NCBI RefSeq assembly: GCF_050870875.2
Contig: NZ_CP194041.2
Coordinates: forward strand, 1,736,001 to 1,800,000
From: Agarivorans sp050870875
GTDB lineage: Bacteria; Pseudomonadota; Gammaproteobacteria; Enterobacterales; Celerinatantimonadaceae
Length of the DNA stretch: 64,000 bases
Reading direction: 5' to 3'
Of the stretch, positions 19,221-27,077 are shown piece after piece. Every line of letters starts with the position of its first letter. Positions within the stretch are counted from its first letter, which is position 1. The notes below the pieces were generated by a model that was given only the letters and a program-made list of their open reading frames with translations, made no database searches and was not told the DNA's origin. A program made the position numbers and the translations under genes.

Positions 19221-19243
19221 CCTGCTCGATGCAGGTTTTTTTA
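19221..19243 (+). terminator. terminator after ubiF
   Basis: CCTGC-TCGAT-GCAGG stem-loop followed by seven T on the plus strand, 31 bases after the ubiF stop. Confidence 0.8.
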
Positions 19244-19264
19244 TTCGCTGTGAATTGACCAAAG

Positions 19265-19294
19265 AAAAAAGGCCTGCTAGAAAGCAGGCCTTTT
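19265..19294 (-). terminator. terminator of the tRNA operon (bidirectional)
   Basis: GGCCTGCT and AGCAGGCC pair around AGAA, flanked by A and T runs on both sides. On the minus strand it ends the seven-tRNA transcript just past tRNA-Gln; on the plus strand it backs up the ubiF terminator. Confidence 0.85.
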
Positions 19295-19298
19295 AAGG

Positions 19299-19373
19299 TG
19301 GCAGGGATAGCTGGATTTGAACCAACGAATGGCGGCATCAAAAGCCGCTGCCTTACCGCTTGGCGATATCCCT
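19299..19373 (-). tRNA. tRNA-Gln (TTG)
   Basis: 75-base cloverleaf: acceptor AGGGATA pairs with TATCCCT, anticodon loop CTTTTGA with TTG, T arm GGTTCAAAT, encoded CCA. Last gene of the operon Met-Leu-Gln-Gln-Met-Leu-Gln. Confidence 0.97.
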
Positions 19374-19411
19374 ACAAAACTCTTTAAATTGTCTTCTTCA
19401 CTAAAGAAGAA

Positions 19412-19496
19412 TGGTGCGGAAGGAGAGACTTGAACTCTCACACCTTGCGATACTAGAACCTAAATCTAGCGCGTCTACCAATTCCGCCACTTCCGC
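19412..19496 (-). tRNA. tRNA-Leu (TAG)
   Basis: 85-base class II tRNA with long variable arm. Acceptor GCGGAAG pairs fully with CTTCCGC; anticodon loop ATTTAGG gives TAG; CCA encoded. Differs from the second copy (20051-20135) at acceptor position 5, where this copy has A. Confidence 0.97.
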
Positions 19497-19533
19497 AAAT
19501 TGTTTTACATCAGACTCTTGGTAGTGAGAATGA

Positions 19534-19610
19534 TGGTGGCTATGGCGGGACTTGAACCTGCGACCCCAGCATTATGAGTGCTGTGCTCTAACCAGCTGAG
19601 CTACATAGCC
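19534..19610 (-). tRNA. tRNA-Met (CAT), elongator type
   Basis: 77-base cloverleaf: acceptor GGCTATG/CATAGCC, D arm with GCTCAGCTGGTTAGAGC, anticodon loop CTCATAA, encoded CCA. The paired first acceptor base distinguishes it from initiator tRNA. The operon position matches metU/metT of E. coli. Confidence 0.96.
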
Positions 19611-19756
19611 ATCTGTAATATTGCTAGGCAACACTACAAATTTATCGGCAGGGAAAGCAAACGCTAGTCTACGACATAGTACTTACTGTCTTACCTGGGT
19701 AAATTACCCTAATCAGTTACTGCATTTTCAAGTGATAAACTTGAAGACAATAAAAG

Positions 19757-19831
19757 TGGCAGGGATAGCTGGATTTGAACCAACGAATGGCGGCATCAAA
19801 AGCCGCTGCCTTACCGCTTGGCGATATCCCT
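19757..19831 (-). tRNA. tRNA-Gln (TTG), second copy
   Basis: Same 75-base sequence as the gene at 19299, anticodon TTG, encoded CCA. Middle of the seven-tRNA operon. Confidence 0.97.
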
Positions 19832-19949
19832 GCAGAAACTTACACTCGAAACAATGTTTCGATAATCTTCACCCTAAAGTGTAGACCAACAACCAAGAAT
19901 CTTAGTTCTTGTTGTTTAACTCAAGTATAAATACTCAAGCTTTAAAAGG

Positions 19950-20024
19950 TGGCAGGGATAGCTGGATTTGAACCAACGAATGGCGGCATCAAAAGCCGCT
20001 GCCTTACCGCTTGGCGATATCCCT
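19950..20024 (-). tRNA. tRNA-Gln (TTG), third copy
   Basis: Third identical tRNA-Gln with anticodon TTG and encoded CCA, 26 bases from tRNA-Leu. Confidence 0.97.
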
Positions 20025-20050
20025 ACAAATTGTATCTTTCTCAAGAAAGA

Positions 20051-20135
20051 TGGTGCGGAAGGAGAGACTTGAACTCTCACACCTTGCGATACTAGAACCT
20101 AAATCTAGCGCGTCTACCAATTCCGCCACTCCCGC
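20051..20135 (-). tRNA. tRNA-Leu (TAG), second copy with a G-U acceptor pair
   Basis: 85-base class II tRNA, anticodon TAG. The 5' acceptor strand reads GCGGGAG against CTTCCGC, so the fifth pair is G-U instead of the A-U of the first copy; otherwise the copies match. Still foldable and probably functional. Confidence 0.95.
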
Positions 20136-20172
20136 AAATTGTTTTACATCAGACTCTTGGTAGTGAGAACGA

Positions 20173-20249
20173 TGGTGGCTATGGCGGGACTTGAACCTGC
20201 GACCCCAGCATTATGAGTGCTGTGCTCTAACCAGCTGAGCTACATAGCC
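20173..20249 (-). tRNA. tRNA-Met (CAT), first gene of the operon
   Basis: 77 bases, same as the copy at 19534, anticodon CAT, encoded CCA. It lies about 27 bases downstream of the predicted transcription start, so it is the promoter-proximal gene. Confidence 0.96.
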
Positions 20250-20283
20250 TTGTGAACGACGCTTTGCGTTGTTAACGGCGCGT

Positions 20284-20312
20284 ATTATGCGTATCTGTCC
20301 TAGGAGCGTCAA
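20284..20312 (-). promoter_or_regulatory. sigma-70 promoter of the tRNA operon
   Basis: On the minus strand, TTGACG (-35, 20307-20312) and CATAAT (-10, 20284-20289) are separated by 17 bases and followed by the GC-rich discriminator ACGCGCC. This is the pattern of stringently controlled stable-RNA promoters. An A/T-rich stretch upstream (20316-20345) may act as an UP element. Confidence 0.85.
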
Positions 20313-20349
20313 CCGTTTTTTTTCCAAAAAACTGCAAAAAAGTCTGTTT

Positions 20350-20885
20350 GAACAGTTTGTGTACGCGATGAGGCTTGTTTATACAACTTGACTGTTTGCT
20401 TTGTGGCCAATTAGTCCTTTTAGCCCGTATATGCGCTAATTTTGAACACAGTATTATTTCAAATTTTTATGACTTGTGATGGTGTCTTGGCATGAATGCG
20501 AAGTGAATGTTTGAACTCATCAATGGTCTCGGCGTTCTGAATGGGGTGATTGGTTTAAGCGTGTGTAATGAGTGCAAACAGCTTACGGCTTAATACTAAT
20601 CTGATTCATTATATAAGCAACTTATTGCGCTGCATAAATCTGTCGATAACGAGGCATGAAGTGCCGTAACTCATGGCTCTAATTACAAGATACATCACGC
20701 AGTTAGCGCGGATTTAGGCCAGCAACAATCAACCAATAATGAGCGAGGTTGGTATAAGGCATCGAAGGCTTGTCTATGGAGCTAAATATTAACCTTAGGT
20801 CGCTAAGCCTAGAAAATATCATTGATTGAGGTAAAAAGTAGGTGCTATGTCCATGGGTAAGTAAGGTGAATGAGTACATTAAACA
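20350..20885. other. intergenic stretch without recognised gene
   Basis: About 540 bases between the tRNA promoter and the ychF terminator. No open frame of convincing composition, tRNA or clear inverted repeat was found. It could hold a small RNA or decayed sequence; nothing supports either. Confidence 0.5.
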
Positions 20886-20887
20886 AT

Positions 20888-20915
20888 AAAAAAGCCAACC
20901 TAAGGTTGGCTTTTT
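20888..20915 (-). terminator. terminator after ychF
   Basis: GCCAACC and GGTTGGC form a seven-pair stem around TAA, with A and T runs on both sides; 16 bases past the ychF stop. Confidence 0.88.
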
Positions 20916-20930
20916 GTGAAGTTCTAAGGT

Positions 20931-22022
20931 TTAAACGTTAAATAAGAAGTGAATCACATCACCATCTTTAACCACGTAAGTTTTCCCTTCTTGACGCCAT
21001 TTACCAGCTACCTTTGCGCCAGATTCACCCTTGTATTCGATGTAGTCGTCATAACCAACCACTTCCGCGCGAATATAACCTTTTTCAAAGTCGGTATGAA
21101 TCTTACCTGCTGCCTGGGGCCCTGTAGCGCCAACAGGCACGGTCCAAGCTCGCACTTCTTTCACGCCTGCGGTGAAATAGGTCTGCAAGTCGAGCAACTC
21201 GTAACCTGCTCTAATCACTCGGTTGAGTCCGGGCTCTTCCAAGCCCATTTCGTCCATAAACTCGGCTTTTTCTTCTGCGTCTAGTTCGGCGATTTCGCTT
21301 TCTATTTCGGCACAAACCGCCACTACGGCAGCATTTTCGTTCGCGGCGATCTCTTTTACTTTATCTAAGTAAGGATTATTCTCGAAACCATCATCGTTCA
21401 CGTTGGCAATGTACATGGTTGGTTTCGCGGTTAAGAAGTTCATGTAAGCAATGGCTGCTTTTTCTTCTTTACTTAAGTCTAAGCTACGTAGCATTAAGTC
21501 AGCTTCGAGGTGGGCTTGTACTTTTACCAATACCTCTAACTCAAATTTGGCCTCTTTGTCGCCACCTTTGGCTTTTTTAGCGACCCGGATCTGAGCTTTT
21601 TCGCAGGTATCTAAATCAGACAAGGCTAGCTCGGTGTTAATTGTGTCGATGTCTTCTGCGGGGTCAACTTTACCTGATACGTGCACGATATTGTCATTTT
21701 CAAAGCAACGAACCACATGCCCAATGGCATCCGTTTCACGGATGTTTGCTAAAAACTTGTTACCTAAACCTTCTCCCTTAGATGCACCCGCAACCAAACC
21801 TGCAATGTCTACAAATTCCATGGTGGTGGGTAATATGCGTTGTGGGTTTACAATTTCAGCCAAGGCATCTAAGCGTTCATCAGGTACTGGCACGACGCCG
21901 GTGTTTGGCTCAATAGTACAAAATGGAAAATTTGCAGCTTCAATGCCGGCTTGAGTCAAAGCGTTAAAAAGGGTTGATTTACCCACATTTGGTAAACCAA
22001 CGATGCCACATTTAAATCCCAT
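20931..22022 (-). CDS. ychF: Obg-family redox-regulated ATPase YchF
   Basis: Ribosome-associated P-loop NTPase of the Obg family that prefers ATP. 363 residues, the same as in E. coli. G1 loop GIVGLPNVGKSTLFN at the N-terminus, G3 region FVDIAGLVAGASKGEGLGNKF, a coiled-coil insertion in the middle, and a C-terminal TGS domain ending VVKDGDVIHFLFNV. Downstream of pth by 23 bases, as in E. coli pth-ychF. Confidence 0.97.
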   Translation of the reverse strand: MGFKCGIVGLPNVGKSTLFNALTQAGIEAANFPFCTIEPNTGVVPVPDERLDALAEIVNPQRILPTTMEFVDIAGLVAGASKGEGLGNKFLANIRETDAIGHVVRCFENDNIVHVSGKVDPAEDIDTINTELALSDLDTCEKAQIRVAKKAKGGDKEAKFELEVLVKVQAHLEADLMLRSLDLSKEEKAAIAYMNFLTAKPTMYIANVNDDGFENNPYLDKVKEIAANENAAVVAVCAEIESEIAELDAEEKAEFMDEMGLEEPGLNRVIRAGYELLDLQTYFTAGVKEVRAWTVPVGATGPQAAGKIHTDFEKGYIRAEVVGYDDYIEYKGESGAKVAGKWRQEGKTYVVKDGDVIHFLFNV

Positions 22023-22045
22023 AATATTACCTATTGTCTAGGGGC

Positions 22046-22636
22046 TTAGCCCGCTTTGTAACTATGTAATCGATTCATTGCTTTGCTTAAACCATCTTTA
22101 AGCAAAATATCGGTACTGCGCACCGCTTCATCAATTGCATCATCAATCTGTTGTTGGTCGCTTTTAGGAGCTTTTCCTAAAACGTAGCCTGAAACGCGGT
22201 CTTTATGACCCGGGTGTCCAATTCCTATCCGTAAACGATAAAAATCCTTGTTATTGCCAAATTTACTGATGATATCGCGCAGACCGTTATGTCCGCCATG
22301 TCCGCCACCTTTTTTAAAGCGGGCGACACCAGGGGGTAAATCAAGCTCATCGTGAGCAACCATGATTTGCTCAAGCTCGATACGATAAAATTTAGCTAAG
22401 GATGCAACGGCTTTACCGCTGAGATTCATAAACGTTGTGGGGATCAATAAACGCAGTTCTTGGTCTGCCAACTGAATACGGCCGGTCAATCCGAAGTGTT
22501 TACTGTCTGGTTTTAATTGGATGTGATGATTGTTGGCTAGTTGAGAGACTAACCATGCACCAGCGTTATGGCGGGTCGCGGCATATTCGGGGCCTGGATT
22601 ACCCAGGCCCACGAGTAAACGAATTTCGTTTATCAC
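22046..22636 (-). CDS. pth: peptidyl-tRNA hydrolase
   Basis: Releases peptides from prematurely dropped peptidyl-tRNA. 196 residues. Active-site residues of the family are visible: RLLVGLGNPGPEYAATRHNAG (with the catalytic His), TFMNLSGKAV (Asn) and VAHDELDLPPG (Asp), plus GGGHGGHNGLRDI. Its start overlaps the last base of the rplY stop, showing translational coupling with L25. Confidence 0.97.
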   Translation of the reverse strand: MINEIRLLVGLGNPGPEYAATRHNAGAWLVSQLANNHHIQLKPDSKHFGLTGRIQLADQELRLLIPTTFMNLSGKAVASLAKFYRIELEQIMVAHDELDLPPGVARFKKGGGHGGHNGLRDIISKFGNNKDFYRLRIGIGHPGHKDRVSGYVLGKAPKSDQQQIDDAIDEAVRSTDILLKDGLSKAMNRLHSYKAG

Positions 22637-23262
22637 TATTCTTCAGTAGCTGCTTCTTCAGAATCAGCAGCGTCTTCTTCAGAGATACCTTTAGGCATTG
22701 TGATAGAAACTACTGCTTGGTCGTGGTTTTCACCTTTACCAAGAACAACAGAAACGACGCCTTCAGGAAGAGCGATTTCTGAAACATGAATAGAAGCACC
22801 TAACTCTAGGTTCGCGATGTCTACTTCAATGTATTCAGGTAGATCTTTAGCCAAACAGCTTACTTCGATCTCAGTTGATAGGTGGTGTACTTTACCGCCA
22901 TTTTTCACTGCTTCTGCTGAATCTTCGTTTAAGAAGTGCAGTGGTACTGATTTAGTAATGGAGTGGCTATTATCAACACGTTGGAAGTCGATGTGTTGAA
23001 TACGTGGTTTGTAAGCATGGCGCTGCATGTCTTTTACTAGCACGTCTACGGCCGTGCCAGCAACGTTTACAGTAATGATGCTTGAGTAAAAAGCTTCCGC
23101 TTCTTGAGCTTTCATTACATGGCGCTGCTCAAGCGTAATTGAAACAGGCTCTTGGCCTGCACCGTATACGATAGCAGGAACTTTATCTGCGTGACGTAGG
23201 CGGCGGCTCGCACCTTTCCCCAAGTCAGTACGCAGTTCAGCGTCAAGTTTGATATTAGACAT
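22636..23262 (-). CDS. rplY: 50S ribosomal protein L25, long CTC/TL5 form
   Basis: Binds 5S rRNA loop E. 208 residues: an N-terminal L25 domain (about 1-95, start LDAELRTDLGKGASRRLRHADKVPAIVYG split over the 5S-binding face) plus a C-terminal TL5 beta domain (about 100-185) and an acidic tail. E. coli L25 lacks the second domain, so this is the general-stress CTC-type protein common in Vibrio and Alteromonadales. GGAG lies seven bases before the ATG. In relatives prs lies directly upstream; here a 5-kb insertion separates them. Confidence 0.96.
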   Translation of the reverse strand: MSNIKLDAELRTDLGKGASRRLRHADKVPAIVYGAGQEPVSITLEQRHVMKAQEAEAFYSSIITVNVAGTAVDVLVKDMQRHAYKPRIQHIDFQRVDNSHSITKSVPLHFLNEDSAEAVKNGGKVHHLSTEIEVSCLAKDLPEYIEVDIANLELGASIHVSEIALPEGVVSVVLGKGENHDQAVVSITMPKGISEEDAADSEEAATEE

Positions 23263-23284
23263 TGTGTTTCTCCAAATAAATAAA

Positions 23285-23325
23285 TGAGGCTAAGGTTTCG
23301 CGACCAAACCCTAACCAGTACCTCA
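23285..23325 (-). promoter_or_regulatory. rplY 5' leader hairpin, candidate L25 autoregulatory element
   Basis: In the rplY leader, GGTTAGGGTTT pairs with AAACCTTAGCC (11 pairs, two wobbles) around a GGTCGCG loop, extended by TGA/TCA. It lies about 20-60 bases before the start codon. Autogenous control of rplY by L25 binding its leader is known in gammaproteobacteria; that this stem is the binding site is inference. Confidence 0.5.
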
Positions 23326-23399
23326 TTGAATGAGTGAAAGAATGCATCATACGTCATTACTTCAATTCAAAAGGCGCGGCATTCTACCATTGAGCTTTT

Positions 23400-23841
23400 T
23401 GAAAGCCAATAAAAAAGCACGGTTAATCTGTTACTGTATCCATTGAATTAAGTTTGTGAGGCCACTCTAGGCGGTGTAAGACGTTCAAAACACCTTATTT
23501 TTATACTAAGTTTGTGAGAGGGTTGAAGAACACTCAAAGTATCTAGATACTAGTATTTAATTAAAATTGTGACTGATAAGCTCAAAATGACGCTTTGTAC
23601 ACTTGATTAGCTCTACGCCTTAGGTTTCAAAGTGATACTCAGCTAATACGTATTTGTACAAAACGAGTTTGGCTGCTTGTATGAAATCTGTCTTTCTGCT
23701 TTTTAGTATCCCAAAAAGCAGAATAGCATTACTTTTCAGTGGTGCTATCAATGAAAGCTTTAGGACAACGTTCATAGCATACTCAAAAATCAATTGCGAT
23801 AACTTGCACGCCAATGCAGATAAAATGCATGCGGTAACCTT
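23400..23841. other. gene-poor left edge of the accessory insertion
   Basis: Low-complexity, AT-rich DNA upstream of the rplY promoter region. Two opposing frames of about 60 codons overlap each other and match no family I know. The only clear structure is a perfect 11-pair inverted repeat at 23694-23723 (TTCTGCTTTTT, eight-base loop, AAAAAGCAGAA). Two short direct repeats AAGTTTGTGAG lie near 23450 and 23508. Confidence 0.5.
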
Positions 23842-24306
23842 TTAGTTAATTTTTTCCATTACAAAGTTAGTTAACAACTGTCCATTAATGTCTACTTTCT
23901 GTTTTTTTACGACACAGAAGCCAAAGTGTTCATAAAATGGTCGGACTGTTTTACTCACCTGTGAGTAGTAACGCTTTATACCTTCCGAGCGCCCTTTAGC
24001 AAATAAGCGCTCCATTAATAATCTACCCACGCCGATACCTTGATATCCTGCATGACAGAAAAAATGATCAATATATCCATCCTGTTGCAAGTCTGCGAAA
24101 CCGACTATTTTCCCATTTAGTTCTGCGACAAAAGGATTCATATCATCCACTCGCTTTTGCCAAACAATCATGTCTAAGTTATCAGGAGCCTAGGCAGTTA
24201 CCTGCTCTAGAGAATAATCATTGATGTTTATATTTCGGATCGTGTGATACTTCAGTTTCCACGTTTCTGATGCATCTGTTTTCTGGTGATTTCTTATAAT
24301 AATCAT
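23842..24306 (-). pseudogene. GNAT-family N-acetyltransferase interrupted by an amber codon
   Basis: Reading from the ATG at 24306 gives MIIIRNHQKTDASETWKLKYHTIRNINI and then NDYSLEQVTA, a stop TAG at codon 39 (bases 24190-24192), and in the same frame APDNLDMIVWQKRVDD and the rest of a GNAT domain, including the acetyl-CoA loop GYQGIGVGRLLMERL and FYEHFGF near the end. In this family the sequence at the stop is normally AWAP, so TGG (Trp) has become TAG. No frameshift is needed. A downstream ATG (24171) could restart a 109-residue fragment that lacks the first beta strand and helix. Sequence error, true decay or suppression cannot be told apart here. Confidence 0.85.
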
Positions 24307-24528
24307 GGTGTTTTTACGGATCCTTAAATTTCAAAACGTTATTTTACTAACGATTTATCACCATGAATAGCCACATAGTGTTGTGTTTTGGGATGAATAT
24401 GCGAAATCAAAAAACTCATCGACTATCTTGAGCGAGAGAAAGCAAGAGAGAAAGCAAGACACCCAAACTAACGAAATATTTATTACAGTCTAAACTATCA
24501 ATAGTTATTTATTTGGGGAGTTATTATT

Positions 24529-25521
24529 ATGCCTCGGTCAAGACGCTCGCAGGTGAGCTTATCAGATACACCCTACTATCATTGTGTTTCGCGTTGTGTT
24601 CGGCGGGCGTTTCTGTGTGGCGAAGAGCAACAAACCGGCAAAAGCTATGAGCACCGCCGCCAGTGGGTCGAAGATTATCTGCTCAAATTAGCGTCGGTGT
24701 TCGCGATTGATGTTTGTGCTTATGCTGTCATGAGTAACCACTCGCATGTTGTATTGCATATCGATAGGGCTCAAGCAGAAGCTTGGTCAATGGATGAAGT
24801 GTTAGAACGCTGGCATAGCTTGCATCAGGGCACCTTACTGACTCAGATGTATCTCAACCTTGAATTACGTCCGCAGTTGAGTGAGGTGCAACTACAAGCC
24901 ATTCGCGCCACCGCCGAAGTGTATCGGACTCGCCTGTATGATTTAAGCTGGTTTATGCGCCATTTAAACGAACACATTGCGCGAGCCGCCAATCAAGAAG
25001 ACCAATGTACCGGTCGATTTTGGGAAGGACGCTTTAAATCCCAAGCGCTTTTGGATGAAGCCGCACTCATGGCGTGTATGGCTTACGTAGACCTAAACCC
25101 CATCAGAGCCAAGATGGCAAGTACACCAGAGGACTCGGCCCATACCAGCGTACAGCGACGAGCAAAAGCCGCTCAGCTAAAACAAGCCCAGGCAACAAAC
25201 CTGTTTCCCTTTGTGGGTAACCCAAGAGAGCCGATGCCCCAAGGCTTACCCTTTGAGCTGAAAGACTACCTTGAGTTAGTCGATATGACCGGACGCATGG
25301 TAAGAGAAGATAAACGGGGTTACATCGACAGTGGAGAAAGTTCCATCATCCAACGCTTAGGGATAAATGAAGCGCAGTGGCTGACTTTAAGCGGTGAGTT
25401 TGAACGACACTTTTCTGGGGCAGTCGGTCAAGAGCGCTTGCTCAGGGAATACCATCAGCATATGGGACATCAACGAACGGCCGGTTTAAGTTGCAGCAAA
25501 CGTTTGCTAAATCGCGCTTAA
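24529..25521 (+). CDS. REP-associated tyrosine transposase (Y1_Tnp family)
   Basis: Single-strand DNA transposase related to IS200/IS605 TnpA but of the domesticated RAYT type. 330 residues. N-terminal PYYHCVSRCVRRAFLCGE is the family start; the HUH metal motif is in AVMSNHSHVVLH; the block CTGRFWEGRFKSQALLDE with the following YVDLNPIRA is diagnostic. Start supported by GGGGAG eight bases before the ATG. The frame is intact. The stop codon lies inside a perfect 16-base palindrome, and hairpin-containing repeats lie downstream. Whether those are its substrates is not known. Confidence 0.92.
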   Translation: MPRSRRSQVSLSDTPYYHCVSRCVRRAFLCGEEQQTGKSYEHRRQWVEDYLLKLASVFAIDVCAYAVMSNHSHVVLHIDRAQAEAWSMDEVLERWHSLHQGTLLTQMYLNLELRPQLSEVQLQAIRATAEVYRTRLYDLSWFMRHLNEHIARAANQEDQCTGRFWEGRFKSQALLDEAALMACMAYVDLNPIRAKMASTPEDSAHTSVQRRAKAAQLKQAQATNLFPFVGNPREPMPQGLPFELKDYLELVDMTGRMVREDKRGYIDSGESSIIQRLGINEAQWLTLSGEFERHFSGAVGQERLLREYHQHMGHQRTAGLSCSKRLLNRA

Positions 25522-25527
25522 GCGCGA
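25512..25527. repeat. 16-base perfect palindrome over the transposase stop codon
   Basis: TCGCGCTTAAGCGCGA is self-complementary and contains the TAA stop of the Y1 transposase. It could act as an end hairpin of the element or in termination; there is no U tract. Confidence 0.6.
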
Positions 25528-25644
25528 GCTTACTTTCGAACCACCCTCAATCATCAGTCTTGTATCGGTGGTGATACCTTGCTGAGGCGTGCATTGGCCC
25601 AGAAATCATCAAACCGAGTCACCTACTGTGAATTTAGCCGTTAA

Positions 25645-25852
25645 TCGGCATGACAATAGCCAGAGAACTAAATAATAGCAGTGGAATTACTTTAACAATT
25701 GGTGTTGCTGTCTCCATGTTTCTTATCATGGATGTCTATGCTCTTTTATCGGCATGACAATAGCCAGAGAACTAAATAATAGCAGTGGAATTACTTTAAC
25801 AATTGGTGTTGCTGTCTCCATGTTTCTTATCATGGATGTCTATGCTCTTCAT
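25645..25852. repeat. 104-base tandem repeat, two copies, each carrying the 60-base hairpin core
   Basis: Unit 25645-25748 is repeated at 25749-25852 with almost no change. Each unit holds the 60-base core (25681-25740 and 25785-25844) that includes TCCATG-TTTCTTAT-CATGGA, a six-pair hairpin. The same core recurs at 26825, 27840 and 27980. The bases before the first unit (about 25630-25658) match the 3' end of the IS4-type remnant copy at 27831. Confidence 0.85.
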
Positions 25853-25880
25853 GCTCTTTTTAAACGCCTTGTATGGTGAG

Positions 25881-26219
25881 TTAGTATGATGCACCATCGA
25901 TCTTGCGAACTGGAATATTTGAAAGTACTTCATTTTCAGCCATTCTCATATTGACCGCCAAGATATTTTCGGAGCATTTCTGCGTTGTTACGTAATGCGT
26001 CAGGCAGCCACATGAGTTGCAACGATGAAACTCTACTTCTTTGTCTCCCCAACAATAAAAAGCAGTTTTCTCATTCATATTGATTTGAATTTGCTCTGGA
26101 GAAAAGTACGCCCAAGCCGCAGCATAACGACGACAAATAGAACAGTTACATTCGCCAACTTCTTTAGGGAGCGAACTTAATGTTAAACTAACGTTTCCAC
26201 AGTGACACTTTAATTCCAT
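25881..26219 (-). CDS. GFA-family (Mss4-fold) zinc protein
   Basis: 112-residue protein of the GFA family, named after glutathione-dependent formaldehyde-activating enzyme; most small members have no known reaction. Start taken at the ATG at 26219 (MELKCHCGNVSL), after AGAG; a GTG at 26240 would add seven residues. Zinc cysteines are visible: CHCGN, GECNCSICRRYA and HRCNSCGCLTHY. The frame is complete. The promoter-side two thirds are duplicated 858 bases away as a truncated copy. Isolated in the accessory region, so no pathway can be inferred. Confidence 0.85.
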   Translation of the reverse strand: MELKCHCGNVSLTLSSLPKEVGECNCSICRRYAAAWAYFSPEQIQINMNEKTAFYCWGDKEVEFHRCNSCGCLTHYVTTQKCSENILAVNMRMAENEVLSNIPVRKIDGASY

Positions 26220-26804
26220 TCGATAATTCTCTGTATTCACCTAACACCGCAATTTAGATAATCCCTTGGAAATTCATATAAGTAGACGTGCCCCCCGTTG
26301 TTTAAGCAAATTGATTTCGCCAAAAACCTTTTTTATCAAATCCTGCGCGGAGGCTTTCGGGATGTGCGAAATTGAAATTCTACACTAAATGCTTATTGGG
26401 CTGTGCCCTTATATTCACAAAAAACACCTTAACTCTCTGATGGTTGCCCCTACATCACTCTTGGATTGCGACAAATTGTCTCTCACTGAACTCGGGCGCA
26501 ATAGCACAACCGAACTTAAACACTGTATTAAACGTATGGACCGCTTGCTCGGTAATCACCCTCTAAATCGTGAATGTTTAGCCATATACCAATGGCATGC
26601 TCGGCAGATTTGCGGGGCTAATCCCATGCCTGTGGTCTTGGTCGATTGGGCTGATGTACGTGAGCAATGACGAATGATGACATTACGCGCTTCTGTCTCA
26701 ATAAAAGGCTGCTCTATTACCTTGTATGAACGCACCTTCGAGTTCAACGATTACAATGCACCATGTAATCATCATCAGTTCCTATCTGAGCTAGCCAGTG
26801 TGTA
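26034..26804. repeat. first copy of a ~770-base duplicated block
   Basis: Matches 26892-27662 at a constant offset of 858 bases with only a few substitutions (for example C/T near 26052/26910). It contains the 5' part of the GFA gene (minus strand), its upstream region and an IS4-type transposase 5' fragment (plus strand). The copy ends abruptly into hairpin-core repeat sequence near 26805. Confidence 0.88.
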
Positions 26805-26815
26805 TCATGGATGTC
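26389..26815 (+). pseudogene. IS4-family transposase remnant, copy 1
   Basis: The plus-strand frame encodes SLTELGRNSTTELKHCIKRM, then VLVDWADVREQ, a TGA (26668-26670), then in the same frame RMMTLRASVSIKGCSITLYERTFEF, a run typical of IS4-family transposases (VDW-x-D-REQ around the first catalytic Asp). It breaks off after about 26805, where the hairpin repeat begins. The remaining catalytic residues (second Asp and Glu) are absent, so it is inactive. Confidence 0.82.
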
Positions 26816-27077
26816 CATAGTCTTGTGGAATTACTTTAACAATTGGTGTTACTGTCTCCATGTTTTTTATCATGGATGTCCATAGTCTTGTTACTTCTTT
26901 GTCTCCCCAATAATAAAAAGCAGTTTTCTCATTCATATTGATTTGAATTTGCTCTGGAGAAAAGTACGCCCAAGCCGCAGCATAACGACGACAAATAGAA
27001 CAGTTACATTCGCCAACTTCTTTAGGGAGCGAACTTAATGTTAAACTAACGTTTCCACAGTGACACTTTAATTCCAT
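26805..27077 (-). pseudogene. truncated GFA gene fused to repeat sequence
   Basis: The first ~62 residues (counting from the ATG at 27077) match the intact GFA protein at 25881-26219, then the frame runs into the hairpin repeat and reads TRLWTSMIKNMETVTPIVK before the stop. The third zinc motif (CNSCGC) is lost. It is a product of the 858-base-period duplication and is probably not functional, although it is an intact open frame of about 90 residues. Confidence 0.8.
26825..26884. repeat. 60-base hairpin core, third copy
   Basis: Same core as at 25681, with small differences (ACTGTCTCC and TTTTTTATC variants). Placed exactly between the two duplicated blocks, and flanked by a repeated 24-base end (TATCATGGATGTCC followed by ATAGTCTTGT) at 26808 and 26868. 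Confidence 0.8.

Noticed and set aside
19621..19884. 87-codon open frame among the tRNA genes
   Set aside because: It runs through tRNA-Gln in the opposite direction and has no family resemblance.
23620..23845. Two opposing frames of about 60 codons
   Set aside because: They overlap on opposite strands, span the inverted repeat at 23694 and match nothing known.
25857..26245. Integron gene cassette around the GFA gene
   Set aside because: A GTTAGGT core-like sequence lies before the gene and GCGTTTAAA-like sequence after it, and GFA and GNAT genes are common cassette cargo. But the R'' core does not fit RYYYAAC, no foldable attC was found and no integrase is present.
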